Source: CAVXSP01 sp963724645 (GTDB taxonomy: Bacteria > Acidobacteriota > Vicinamibacteria > Vicinamibacterales > SCN-69-37). From it: a DNA stretch of 64,000 nt. The number at the start of each line of letters is the position of its first letter. Position 1 is the first letter of the stretch. The stretch covers positions 310,001 through 374,000 of the forward strand of contig CAVRVJ010000003.1 of assembly GCA_963724645.1 (NCBI GenBank), read 5' to 3'. Below are positions 33,794-43,311 of this stretch, piece after piece. The notes beneath the pieces are model-generated. The model was not told the origin of the DNA and did no database searches. It saw nothing but the letters and a program-made list of their open reading frames with translations. The position numbers and the translations under genes were made by a program.

Positions 33794-34147
33794 TTAGGAG
33801 AACGGCTTGAGGAAGAACAGAATCAGCGAGATCGCCAGCACGTAGATGACCAGTGATTCAATCAGCACGAGGCCGAGAATCAGCACGCCCCGAATCTCGC
33901 CGGAGGCGGCAGGATTTCTGGCGATCGCCTCTGCCGCCGACCCGATCGCGCGGCCCTGACCGAGCGCGCCGAGCCCGGCGGCGATGCCGAGTGCGAAGCC
34001 TGCCGTGATAATCGACGCCACGACGAGCGTCAGCCCGCTCTCGGGCGCCGCTCCTTTGGCCGCCTCCGCTCCCTGTGCGGCCAGCGGCGCGACCGAGACA
34101 AGCGCCAGAACCACGACCATCCATGCCAACAATGAACGCTTACTCAC
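33794..34147 (-). CDS. atpE: ATP synthase F0 subunit c
   Basis: 117 residues from GTG 34147, which has AAGGAGGAG six bases upstream; the longer TTG frame would start within that ribosome-binding site. A signal-like extension (WMVVVLALVSVAPLAAQG) precedes the two-helix hairpin: GFALGIAAGLGALGQGRAIG, the ARNP loop, and LGLVLIESLVIYVL with the proton-binding Glu. It forms the rotor ring of F0. It stands downstream of atpB, separated by a palindromic repeat; no atpF follows. Confidence 0.93.
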   Translation of the reverse strand: MSKRSLLAWMVVVLALVSVAPLAAQGAEAAKGAAPESGLTLVVASIITAGFALGIAAGLGALGQGRAIGSAAEAIARNPAASGEIRGVLILGLVLIESLVIYVLAISLILFFLKPFS

Positions 34148-34165
34148 GATCCGCTCCTCCTTCAA

Positions 34166-34249
34166 TCCGGAAAATCACTTGACTTGACATGGTAGATTGC
34201 GCCCCCGCGGCGCGCAACGATACCACGTCAAGTCAACTGCTTTCCGGGA
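34166..34249. repeat. Palindromic repeat, copy 4, between atpB and atpE
   Basis: Left arm TCCGGAAAATCACTTGACTT then GACATGGTA (34166-34194), right arm TACCACGTCAAGTCAACTGC then TTTCCGGGA (34221-34249). The arms are near-perfect complements; the 26-base centre is GC-rich. In the minus-strand operon it forms the intergenic spacer of atpB and atpE. Confidence 0.85.
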
Positions 34250-34278
34250 TTAATCGACTCGAACATGCCTTCCGGGAC

Positions 34279-35102
34279 TCAGACCGCCGCCAACTGCGCC
34301 GTGTCCATGGCGTCGCCGCTCTCCTGGTGGCCATGGTCCTCGTGGTGTTCGACGGCAACCGCGCCCTGCAGATAAATGATGCTCAGCAGGACGAAGATGA
34401 ACGCCTGCAGGCTGCCCGTGACCAGCCCGAGCAGCATCATCGGCAGTGGGAAGAACGGCAGGTACCACGGCGCAAGGAACGCCAGAATGGCGATGATCAT
34501 CTCTTCGCCGAAGATGTTGCCGAACAATCGCAACGTCAGCGAAAGCACGCGCGAGCAGTGGCTGATGAGTTCGATAGGCAGCATCAGCGGCGCCAGCCAG
34601 ACCGGAACGCCCGGCGGCACGGCGAAGTGTTTCACGTAGGCGACGATCCCCTGCGCCCGGATGCCGTGAAATGGTAATAGACCCAGATGGTCAACGCGCA
34701 TCCGAACGTCACGTTGATATTGCTGGTGGGTGACATCAGCCCTGGGAGCAGACCTGCGTAATTGCCGAGCAGAATGAATGCGCCAAGCGCCCCGATCAGC
34801 GGCAGAAAGCGGCGGCCCTTCGGTCCGATCCACTCCTCGAGCAGCCCGACGAGTGCCATGACGAGGTCCTCGAGCACGATCTGCATGCGGCCCGGCTTCT
34901 CGATGGACAAGCGGGACCTGATCACCAGTCCGATCACGGTCCAGGCGACCACGACGAGACCGCACATGACGAGGTAGTTGGGAATCAGTTCCGCCCCCGG
35001 GGCAGGATGCCGGCCCAGCGCAGTCAGGAGGGGGCGGACAAGAGGATCGAGCAGGGCGTTGACGACCTGCACGACCAGGAGCTTGTGTTCGAGATTTCCC
35101 AT
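34279..35102 (-). CDS. atpB: ATP synthase F0 subunit a (frameshift near 34665)
   Basis: About 274 residues starting MGNLEHKLLVVQVVN. Membrane segments with the subunit a motifs: IGALGAFILLGNYAGLLPG, and after the frame change near 34665 LIELISHCSRVLSLTLRLFGN with the essential Arg, followed by FVLLSIIYLQGAVA. The Glu/Arg face conducts protons against the c ring. The last residues are His-rich (VEHHEDHGHQ). Part of the atpZ-atpI-atpB-atpE cluster. Confidence 0.93.
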
Positions 35103-35110
35103 GCGCTCAT

Positions 35111-35193
35111 CCCGGACAGCACGTGACTTGACGTGGCCGGCCAGCACGCCGCGAGGACGTGTGCCGTGTTCCTACGTGAAGGCAATTGCTTCC
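35111..35193. repeat. Palindromic repeat, copy 5 (degenerate)
   Basis: The left arm CCCGGACAGCACGTGACTTG then ACGTGGC is well preserved. The right side (GCCGTGTTCCTACGTGAAGG then CAATTGCTTCCG) has many changes but keeps the ends. It fills the gap between atpI and atpB. Confidence 0.55.
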
Positions 35194-35195
35194 GT

Positions 35196-35567
35196 CTAAC
35201 GACGTGGGCGAATGGCTTCGACCATTGCGGCCAGCGGTATGACGGACGCGCCGACCAGCAGCCCGATCGGGTGCATCCGCAAACGCACAATCATAACGTA
35301 GGCCAATCCAGCCAGTAAAGCGTAGCGCAGGAGAAAAACCGCCATGCCGTACGGCGATCGAGGCGCGCCGCGAACCAGCATGGCGTCGGCCAGGCCGGTC
35401 ACCCCGCGCTTGATCGCCCAATAACTGGCGCCGGCCAGCAGCGCGCCGCCGGCGACGCCTGCGGCCATGCGCGCGCCGCCGCCGGGAATAGTCCAAGCCG
35501 CGACGATCGCCAGGCCGGTGATACCGACCGCCGTCCGTTCGATTCGGCGAAGCAAATCGCTGCTCAC
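35196..35567 (-). CDS. atpI: ATP synthase subunit I-like membrane protein
   Basis: 123 residues with four hydrophobic segments (ITGLAIVAAWTIPGGG, GALLAGASYWAIKRG, FLLRYALLAGLAYVMI, LLVGASVIPLAAMVEAI). Position between atpZ and atpB and the four-helix layout fit AtpI, a c-ring assembly or Mg2+-related accessory. GTG start overlaps the atpZ stop as GTGA. Confidence 0.7.
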   Translation of the reverse strand: MSSDLLRRIERTAVGITGLAIVAAWTIPGGGARMAAGVAGGALLAGASYWAIKRGVTGLADAMLVRGAPRSPYGMAVFLLRYALLAGLAYVMIVRLRMHPIGLLVGASVIPLAAMVEAIRPRR

Positions 35568-35830
35568 TTGATCCTCGAAATCGTCCGGTACACGTTCATG
35601 ACGCCGGCCGCAAAGCCGAGCACGAAGAAAACGAGGAAGAAGGTCGGTTTCCAGCCGGTCAAGCGATCCAGCCAGAGCCCGAGGGCCACGCCAATGGCGA
35701 GGGCAATCACGAAGGAAAGCCCAAGGGTTCCCATCTGTCCGAAGGTGCGCATCACCTCGAAGCGGCTGCGGGCCGCGTCCTCGGCGGGGTTCCGTTTCGA
35801 TGGCGGCGTCTTGCGCTCGGGTTCAGGCAT
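35564..35830 (-). CDS. atpZ: AtpZ/AtpI-like F0 accessory protein
   Basis: 88 residues from ATG 35830 (MPEPERKTPPSKRNP). A charged N-terminus is followed by two helices (GTLGLSFVIALAIGVALGLWLD and FFLVFFVLGFAAGVMNVYRTI), the AtpZ pattern with Gly-rich first helix and Asp at its end. It is the first gene of the F0 cluster. The frame extends upstream to TTG 35854, but neither start has a good ribosome-binding site. Confidence 0.75.
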   Translation of the reverse strand: MPEPERKTPPSKRNPAEDAARSRFEVMRTFGQMGTLGLSFVIALAIGVALGLWLDRLTGWKPTFFLVFFVLGFAAGVMNVYRTISRIK

Positions 35831-35915
35831 GGTCAGAACGGGTTCGGTCTGCAACGTTTTGGGGCTACGCTATGGCTTGGCGGCCGTCGCCCGGTGCCGC
35901 TCCTGATCCTAGCCC

Positions 35916-35942
35916 CGGAAAGCCCTTGACAGCGGCTTTCCG
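35916..35942. repeat. Short derivative of the palindromic repeat
   Basis: CGGAAAGCC (35916-35924) pairs with GGCTTTCCG (35934-35942) around CTTGAC. These are the outer arm ends of the large repeat with the middle missing. It sits just upstream of the VWFA promoter. Confidence 0.5.
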
Positions 35943-35951
35943 TCGAGTCGG

Positions 35952-35957
35952 TATACT
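35952..35957 (+). promoter_or_regulatory. -10 box of the VWFA gene pair
   Basis: TATACT lies 18 bases before ATG 35976, with AGAAGGAG (35961-35968) as ribosome-binding site. TTGACA at 35927-35932 is twenty bases upstream, longer than normal -35 spacing, and comes from the repeat derivative. Confidence 0.45.
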
Positions 35958-35975
35958 CGCAGAAGGAGATCGAAC

Positions 35976-36880
35976 ATGCGCCGCATCGGCCTTGGGGCCA
36001 TCGTCCTAGTGAGCACATTCGGGATCGGCACTCTCGCCCTGGGCGTCACGCTCCTTGCGCAGCGGGCGACCCGTGAGCAGCAGGTCGTGGTGTCGGTGCT
36101 GGACCGCGACGGCAGCCCTGTGCCGGGCCTCGCGGCCTCGGACTTCACGGTCCGCGAGGACGGCGTCGCCCGGGAGGTAATTCGAGTCGAACAAGCGGCT
36201 GCGCCGATGCAGATCGCCCTGCTCATCGACACCAGTGCCGGAATGCAGGTGCTCGTGCTGGATCTGCGCAAGGGCGTGCAGGCCTTCTCGCAGGCGGTCT
36301 GGGCCAAGAATCACGAGTCCGAGGTGGCGCTCATGGAATTCGGCGAACGGCCGAGTCAGCTCTCGCCCCCCGCCACGACCGCCGCCGTGCTGAACCGCGG
36401 GCTCGATCGGCTCGTCGAGCACTCGGGGTCCGGCGCATACCTGCTCGACGCGATCAGCGAGGCCGCAGCCGCGCTCAAGAAGCGCGGAGCGAAGCGGCCG
36501 GTCATCGCGGTCTTCGCGCTCGAGTCGAGTCCTGAGTTCAGTCAGCAGCAGTATCAGCGGATCGAGGAGGACATCAAGGCCAGCCACGCCTCGCTCTGGG
36601 CGCTTGTCCTGCAGAGCCGGGGAGGCTTGAGCAGAAGCGACGAGGGACGCAATCGCGATGTCGTGCTTGGCGACGTCACAACCCATAGCGGCGGCACGCG
36701 CGAGCTGCTGCTCGACCGACTGGGCATCGAGTCACGCTTTCAGCAGCTCGCCACGCGTCTGACGTCGCAGTATGCCGTGATCTACGGCCGACCGGAACAG
36801 CTGATTCCGCCCTCGAAGATCGACGTCTCGACCAAGCGCCCCGGGGTGCGCTTCTGGCGCCGCAATGGATCGGCCAGTGA
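35976..36880 (+). CDS. VWFA-related acidobacterial-type protein, first copy (likely 3' frameshift)
   Basis: About 301 residues. A membrane anchor or signal (IVLVSTFGIGTLALGVTLL) is followed by the typical N-terminal strand domain (VVVSVLDRDGSPVPGL, DFTVREDGV) and a VWA domain. Its MIDAS reads DTSAG rather than DxSxS, so metal binding may be weakened. The open frame continues to 37430 without homology. The alternative frame from about 36840, after the CCCCGGGG run, reads APQWIGQ and stops at 36880, overlapping the next gene by 16 bases. I prefer that end. Role unknown, probably periplasmic adhesion or scaffolding. Confidence 0.7.
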
Positions 36881-37773
36881 GGACGCTCCTCGCGATCATC
36901 CTTGGCGCCGCGACGCTGACCGCGCAGGTCTTCCGCGGCGGCGCGGACGTCGTGCTGCTGAACGTCACCGTCACCGACGGCGAGGGGCATCTGGTCAGCC
37001 ACCTCGACAAGACCGATTTCCAGGTCTTCGAGGACGGCGTCCTGCAGGAGATCGGCAACTTCTCGCGCGACCCGCAGCCGATCGCGTTGTCCATCCTGCT
37101 CGACACGAGCACGAGCATGGAGCGGAAGCTGCCGATCGCGCAGGAGGCCGCCGTGGGCTTCATTCGCCGGATGGGGATCAAGGACGTGGCGCAGGTCATC
37201 AGCTTCGACACCCGCGCCGAATCCGGCAGGACTTCACGAGCCGATCGCGCCGCCCTCGAAAAGGCCATCAGGCGGACGCAGGCCGGCGGCTCCACGGCGC
37301 TTTACGTCGCGGTCTACACCGCGCTCGACGCGCTCAAGGGCGCCGTCGCGCAATCGGCGGACGCCATCCGGCGGCAGTCCATCGTCGTCCTGTCGGACGG
37401 CGAGGACACGTCGAGCCTGATCGACTATGACCAGGTGATGGAAGCGGCCAAACGCTCCGAGGTGAGCATCTACACGATCGCGCTCCGCTCCAAGGAAGAC
37501 ACGCCGCCCCACGGCTTCAACGAAGCCGACTTCGTCCTCCGCACGATGGCGCAGGAGACCGGCGGTCGCGTGTATCACGTCGACGACGTCGCACAATTAC
37601 CGGGGATTTATCAGCAGATCGCAGACGAGCTGGCGAACCAGTACACGATCGGCTACACCTCCAAGAACACGAAGCGCGATGGAGCCTGGCGCCGGGTCAT
37701 GGTGAAAGTGAACCGGCCAACGACGAGCGCGCGCACGAAGAGCGGTTATTTCGCGCCGGGTCCCGCCCGGTGA
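36865..37773 (+). CDS. VWFA-related acidobacterial-type protein, second copy
   Basis: 302 residues with signal sequence (TLLAIILGAATLTAQ). Strand domain VVLLNVTVTDGEGHLVSHL and DFQVFEDGVLQEI, then a VWA domain with the intact MIDAS DTSTS, the later Thr region GGSTALYVAVYTAL and SDGEDTSSLIDYD. C-terminal YTIGYTSKNTKRDGAWRR and GYFAPG are typical of this acidobacterial family. Exported; binding partner unknown. GTGA overlap with cobA-hemD suggests co-transcription, although the functions look unrelated. Confidence 0.88.
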   Translation: MDRPVRTLLAIILGAATLTAQVFRGGADVVLLNVTVTDGEGHLVSHLDKTDFQVFEDGVLQEIGNFSRDPQPIALSILLDTSTSMERKLPIAQEAAVGFIRRMGIKDVAQVISFDTRAESGRTSRADRAALEKAIRRTQAGGSTALYVAVYTALDALKGAVAQSADAIRRQSIVVLSDGEDTSSLIDYDQVMEAAKRSEVSIYTIALRSKEDTPPHGFNEADFVLRTMAQETGGRVYHVDDVAQLPGIYQQIADELANQYTIGYTSKNTKRDGAWRRVMVKVNRPTTSARTKSGYFAPGPAR

Positions 37774-39314
37774 CGCCAACGGGCCGGGTCTGCATCATCG
37801 GCGCGGGCCCGGGCGATCCAGGGCTGATTACCGCGCGCGGTCTCCGCCTGCTCAAGGACGCCGACGTCGTCGTCTACGACCGCGCTGTGGACTCGCTCTT
37901 GCGCTGGGCACGGCCGGAGGCCGAGCGCCTCGAAGTGGGCGCGCCGGCCGAACGCGAGACGGCACAGGACGCTATCTCCATGCTCCTCGCCGAGAAGGCG
38001 CGCGATGGCCAGATGGTCGCACGGCTGAAGTGGGGCGACGCGTTCGTCTTCGACAGCGGCGCCAAAGAGGCGCTGTTTCTGCACGAGCAGGGAATTCCGT
38101 TCGAAGTCGTACCCGGCATTCCCGCCGCCGTTCGGCGCAACCGCCTACGCGGGCATTCCGATGACCTACCCGGGCGGGGCCGACGCGGTCGTCCTGCTCC
38201 GTGGGCACGAATCGGGAACCGATGCACCTGCCGGACGTGGACTGGGACGCGGTCGCTCGCATCGACGCCACCATCATCTGCTACGTCGGCGGGCGGTTGA
38301 CGTCAGACATCCTGCGGGGACTGATCGGTCGCGGCGTGCCGCCGGATCGCGCCGCCGCGCTGATCTACCGGGGCACGCTGCCATCTCAGCAGACGGTCAC
38401 CGGCACAATTGCCGAGTTGCTGGAGGTCGCGTCCACAGCCGGCGTCGCCGATCCAGGGCTGCTCGTCGTCGGCGACGTCGCGAACCTCCGCAATCACCTG
38501 CGGTGGTTCGACGAGCGGCCGCTGTTCGGCAAGCGCATCGTGGTGACACGATCGCAGGAACAGGCGCGGGATCTCTGCGAGGCGCTCGAGAACCTTGGCG
38601 CGCAGGCCATCGAAGCACAAACGTTCAGGCTGACGCCGGCGGAAGACCCCGAATCAGTCGATCGCGCCGCCGCCTCGGTCGACGGCATATGCCTGGGTCG
38701 TTTTCGAGTCCGCCAACGCAGTGGCGCGGTTTCTCGGATCGCTGTCGCGGGGCCCGCGCGATCTCCGCGCGCTCGGCGGCGTATCGATCTGCGCAATCGG
38801 CCCGTCCACTGCCGAGCAGCTCATGGCGCACGGCTTCAAACCGGACGTCGTGATTCCCGAGTTTCGAGCCGAGGGCGTCGCCGACACCATTGCCGCCAAG
38901 CGGCCCATCGCGGGGCATCGCGTGCTGCTCGTCCGGCCGGACCATCTGCGCGATGTCCTCGCGACCGATCTGGCTCGCCGAGGATCGACGGTGACGGACC
39001 TGGTCGCCTATCGCACGACGCCGGAATCCTCGGATAGCCCCGCGGCGCAGGACCTCTACCGGAAGCTGCTCGACGGCGCCATCGACGCCGTCACCTTCAC
39101 AAGCCCCACCGGCGTGCGGCTGTTCGCGCAGTTGTTCGGCGAGGAGCAGGCCGCCGATCTGGTCAACATGACTGTCGTGGCCTCCATCGGCCCGGTGACT
39201 GCCGCCGCTGCCGCCGAGCTCGGCATCAAGACGACCGTGATGCCCGACACGTATACGGTAGATGGTATGGTCAAGGCGCTCGTGGAGTACTTCGAGGATC
39301 AACTCAAGAATTGA
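37770..39314 (+). CDS. cobA-hemD: Fused uroporphyrinogen-III C-methyltransferase / uroporphyrinogen-III synthase (frameshifted)
   Basis: About 515 residues. The N-terminal half is a tetrapyrrole methylase: VCIIGAGPGDPGLITARGLRLL, VVVYDRAVD, IPFEVVPGIPAA, AGIPMTYPGGAD and DATIICYVGG. The C-terminal half is HemD: KRIVVTRSQEQARDLCEAL, VVFESANAVARFLG, VLLVRPDHLRDVLA and DAVTFTSPTGVRLFAQLF. It would make uroporphyrinogen III and methylate it towards siroheme or cobalamin. The usual KGGDPF of the methylase is KWGDAF here. Frame changes near 38125, 38215 and 38690. Confidence 0.88.
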
Positions 39315-39332
39315 GTCGATCTGCTAGAGCCG

Positions 39333-40333
39333 CTAGCCCCCAAAGAACGAAGGCAACGCCATGTCCTTCATGGTGCGCAGCCCTGGCGGCGCCTGGATGA
39401 CCTTCGGAATCGAGTTGACGACAATGGAGGCCGTGGCCACGTCGCCATGGACGCCGCCGGACAATTTCATGTTGAATCGGCGGGTTGCCTGAAACCCGGA
39501 CGGCATCGTAGGACTCCGGCGCGCCGAGATACGCTTCCATGTGCAGCTTGATGATCGGCTTGCCCTTCCGGTAGCCGGTTCCGTCCTGCACGAGGCCGAC
39601 GACCCGACCGGCCTCGACGGTCAGGAACTCGCTGGACACGGTTTCCGTGGCGACTCTTCGGATGAATCTCGTCGGTCACCTTGTCGAGCTTCCAGCCGAG
39701 CGCATCCGCAATCATCGTGATCGATTCGGCCAGGCCGACGTGACGCACGCTGCCGTCCTTGACCTTGTCCATGAATTCTTCCGGCGTCAGGCCGGCGCCG
39801 ATTTTCTTCTGAAACGGCAGGCGCCGGATCCGCGCGTCCTGGATCCGGTCGATTTCGATGGCCGTGACGCTCTCGCACACGCCGGTCAGCGCGATCGGCA
39901 GCGCGTCCATGACGAACCCCGGGTTGACGCCCGTCCCCAGCACGGCCACGCGAGCCCGCTTGGCCAACGCGTCAATCCGCCGAGCGGCGGCCGCGTTGCT
40001 CTTCACCGGATACGCGAGCTCTTCCGTCGTTGAGACGATCGGCACCTTGAGCCTGAGGACGGCCTCGAATTCAGGGAGCACCTTCTTCAGCGACGAACTG
40101 GTACACAAGACGGCAACGTCAGGCTTGGTCGCTTTGATGGCGCGCGTGAGGTCTGCCACGACCTTGACACGCAGGTTTCGGCCGACGCCGCAGACGCGGC
40201 CGAGATCCTGGCCAACCTTCGCGCTGTCGATATCCACCGCGCCGACGATGACGAAGCCTTTTCGGGTGGCGATCTGGCGCACCACGCCGATACCTATTGG
40301 ACCGAGACCGACATGCAGGACTTTGATGGGCAT
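39333..40333 (-). CDS. NAD(P)-binding dehydrogenase of the DapB/diaminopentanoate-dehydrogenase type (frameshifted)
   Basis: About 333 residues from ATG 40333. The Rossmann start is MPIKVLHVGLGPIGIGVVRQ. AVDIDSAKVGQDLG, VLCTSSSLKKVLPEF and IVSTTEELAYP follow, as in DapB-like and 2,4-diaminopentanoate dehydrogenases. The C-terminal part (FLTVEAGRVVGLVQDG, YRKGKPIIKLHMEAYLGAP, MKLSGGVHGDVATASIVVNS) completes the fold and ends FFGG at 39333. Frames change near 39640 and 39478. Substrate undetermined. Confidence 0.72.
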
Positions 40334-40462
40334 CCATTCCGCTCCAGGGAATCCTGATTCTACTGGCTGCGGGCAGCCGGAAACCTGCTTCATGAATGCC
40401 GCGGCACTCAAGAGACGGGTTCTAGTGCCGGGCGGCTGGCTCCGTGTACCATCCAGCCCTTG

Positions 40463-41405
40463 ATGCCTGCGCCGGTCCTGCCCTCCTCCGGAAGCCGCCG
40501 CGTCCCGCCGCTGGGTGCGCTCCTGGAAGGCTGGCGTCGGGTCCTCGCCGCGCCGGCCGTGGTCTTCGGCACGCTGGCGGCGATTCTGGATCTCTTCGAG
40601 ACTCATGGCCGTGGCCTTGTCAGCGCCCGGCCAGTACTTGGCAGCAGGATTCCCGGCGGGCCCCGAGCAATGGATGGTCACGCTCGAATTGGAGCTCAGA
40701 AGCTTCGCCAGCGTCATCGCTCCGGACATCAGTCCCTTCCTCCAGGGCGGCGCTCTGCCTCCGGCGATCGTTGCGGCCACCTGCGTGCAGACCGGCCTGT
40801 GGTTGTTTCTGTCGGGCGGACTGCTCGACCGCTTCGCGCGCGCCCGGCAGATTCGCACGGCGGCGTTCTTTGCCGCGGCCGGCGTCTATTTCTTCAGATT
40901 CCTTCGGCTGGCAGCCATGGTCGGAGTCGTCGCGTGGGGACTGCTGCGATGGCAGCAGGCCTTCCCGGGCAGCTTGATCGTTCGGGCCGCCGTTCTGGTC
41001 AGCGTGGCAGCTCTTGGGCTCATCGCGGATTTCGCGAGAGTACGCGCGGTGGTCGAGGATCGCCGCAGCATGATGGGCGCCGTCACTGCCGCGATCCGGT
41101 TTGTCCGCCGGCGACCCTGGCGCGTCCTCGGTCTCGCGCTGCTGAACAGCCTGACCATGCTGGCGATCGTGCGAATTCTGTTTCAGATTGACGCGACGTC
41201 AGCGACGCCGTGGGTCACGACGCTGCTGTCGATCGGATGGATTCTGCTGGGTACGGCGGCCAGGCTGGCGTGCCTCGCGTCGGAGGTCGTCCTCTTTCAG
41301 GGCGAGTTGGCCCACGCCGGCTACACAGCCGCCCCGCTGCCCTCGTGGCCGGACTCAGCTGCTGTAGAAGCAATCGAGAATCTCGTCAAGAGGGTGAAAG
41401 AGTGA
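40463..41405 (+). CDS. Hypothetical polytopic membrane protein (one frameshift)
   Basis: About 314 residues. The N-terminus (MPAPVLPSSGSRRVPPLG, EGWRRVLAAPAVVFGTLAAIL) is in one frame to about 40605, then the frame changes to LMAVALSAPGQYL. Hydrophobic segments follow: AIVAATCVQTGLWLFLSGG, VGVVAWGLLRW, AVLVSVAALGLIADFA and LLSIGWILLGTAARLA. The Arg-rich loops place the termini inside. No family recognised; it resembles generic DUF membrane proteins with glycerophosphoryl-type neighbours. TACCAT ten bases before the ATG may be its -10 box. Confidence 0.55.
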
Positions 41406-41423
41406 GAACACTCTCACCCTTTG
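41391..41423. terminator. Bidirectional hairpin between convergent genes
   Basis: AGGGTGAAAGAGTG (41391-41404) pairs with CACTCTCACCCT (41409-41420) with two unpaired A. TTT follows. It contains the stop codons of both the membrane-protein gene and transketolase. A very similar hairpin lies at 44976. Confidence 0.6.
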
Positions 41424-43275
41424 ATCATCTCCCGTGTCGCCTCAACAATGGCCCGGGCGGAGATGCCGAAGTGATCGATCAGTTCCTCAGGCGTGCCGCT
41501 TCGCGGAATCTCGCGCACGGCGAGGCGGCGGACCCGGAATCCCTGATCCCAGAGCGCCTCGCTGACAGCGTCCCCCAATCCGCCCCGGGCGTAGTGGTCT
41601 TCGACCGTGAGGAGCCGCCCCGCGGTCATCCGGCCGGCGGCGACGAGCGCGTCACGGTCGATCGGCTGGATTGAATAGGCGTCGATGACGCGAATCGCCG
41701 TGCCTTCCTTCGCAAGCATGTCGTGGGCTTTGAGCGCTTCGAAGACCGTGATGCCTGCCGCAACGACCGTGACTGCGTCGTTGGCGCTTTGGCGCAGCGT
41801 CTTGGATCCGCCTACCGCGAATGCCTCGTCGGCGCTGTAAATGACCGGCGTCTTTGGCCGCGATGTGCGCAGGTAGGCGGGCCCTGGCGTCGAAGCCGCC
41901 AGCGCCATCAGTCGTTCCGTGCTGACGGCGTCGCACGGATAGAACACCGTGCAATTGGGCACCGCGCGCATCGCAGCAAGATCCTCGAGCGCCATCTGCG
42001 ACGGTCCGTCTTCCCCGATCGATACACCCGCGTGGGATCCGGCGAATTTGACGTTCAGGCCCGAGATGCCGGCCATGCGCGCGAAGTCGCTGGCCCGCGA
42101 GAGAAAACAGGCGAACGTCGAGGGAAACGGAATCGCCCCGCGGCTGGCGAGCCCCATGGCAGCGCCGACCATCACCTGTTCCGCAATGTAGGTTTCGAAA
42201 AACCGGCTCGGAAAAGCCTTTTCGAATTTCTCGCTGAACGTGGAGTTCTTGACGTCTGCGTCGAGCGCGACGATCCGATCGTCAATCTCGCCCAACGCCG
42301 CCAGCGCCGTCCCGTACGCTTCGCGCGTGGCCACCTGCTCGCCCATCTTGTAAACGGGCGGGCGCATCAGCCCGGCGAAAGTCGGCGCGCCGCTGGTTCG
42401 GACCGGCGTCGCGCAGGCTTCGGAATCGTGGGCCACGGATCGGACGTCTTGACGTACTGCGATTCGAGCTCAGACAACGCCACGTCAAGCTCAACGCCTT
42501 TCTTGAGCGCCTTGCCGTGCCACCCATCTTTTCCCGCACAGAGGCTGACGCCCCTGCCTTTGACGGTTCCTGCCACGATCATCGTCGGCTGTCCCTTGGT
42601 CTGTTTGGCCTCCGCGAGCGCGGCGAGGATCGCGGATATGTCGTGCCCGTCGATGGCGATGGCACGCCATCCGAAGGCGCTCCAGCGCCGGCTGACCTGG
42701 TCGAGGTGATGATCCCACTGCGTCGCCTGGCTCTGCCCGAGACCGTTGACGTCGGTCATCGCGCACAGGTTGTCGATCTTGAGGTTCGCCGCGACGTCGG
42801 CCGCTTCCCACACCGACCCTTCCGCGCTCTCGCCGTCGCCGAGCAGGACATAGGTCCGGTAGTCGGAGCCGATCCGGCGCGCGTTCAGGGCGATGCCGAC
42901 CGCGGCGCAAAGCCCCTGTCCGAGCGAGCCTGTGGCCACGTCCACGAACGGCAGCCGCGGCATGGGATGACCTTCGAGATCGGATGTGAACTGCCGCAGT
43001 GTGAGCAGGTGCTCGCGGGGAAATGCGCCCGCCGCGGCCCAGGCCGCGTACAGAATCGGCGCCGCGTGCCCTTTCGACAGCACGAACCGATCGGCCTCGG
43101 GGTGCTGCGGATCCTGCGGATCGAAGCGCAGCTCCGCGAAGAACAACGCCGCCATGATGTCCGCCGCCGAGAGGCAGGAAGTCGGATGACCCGACCCGGC
43201 TTCGGACGTCGACCGGACCGAATCGATCCTCAGCTGCGTTGCGATGTTGCGTAGCTGCGCCGGCGACGCGGTCAT
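41414..43275 (-). CDS. tkt: Transketolase (one frameshift near 42420)
   Basis: About 620 residues. The N-terminal part has RIDSVRSTSEAGSGHPTSC, FVLSKGHAAPILYAA and the thiamine motif LLGDGESAEG...MTDVNGLG. After a frame change near 42395-42425 the C-terminal part gives YGTALAALGEID, FFETYIAEQVMVGAAMGLA, GPSQMALEDLAAMRA and AYSIQPID. The halves otherwise would look like separate TktA/TktB subunits, but the break falls in variable linker sequence and the sum equals single-chain length. It transfers two-carbon units in the pentose phosphate pathway. Confidence 0.85.
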
Positions 43276-43299
43276 CGTCACTGCAAAAGTCTACCACCC

Positions 43300-43305
43300 T
43301 ATAAT
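43300..43305 (+). promoter_or_regulatory. -10 box of the DUF4149 gene, probably leaderless
   Basis: A perfect TATAAT ends six bases before GTG 43312; the gap CGAGAG is too close to act as ribosome-binding site. Confidence 0.55.
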
Positions 43306-43311
43306 CGAGAG

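Noticed and set aside
36881..37430. Extension of the first VWFA protein to 37430
   Set aside because: The sequence is Arg-rich shadow of the second VWFA gene; an alternative frame ends naturally at 36880.
41414..43275. Two separate transketolase subunit genes
   Set aside because: The pieces overlap out of frame in a variable linker and add up to single-chain length; one indel explains the break, though a true split cannot be excluded.
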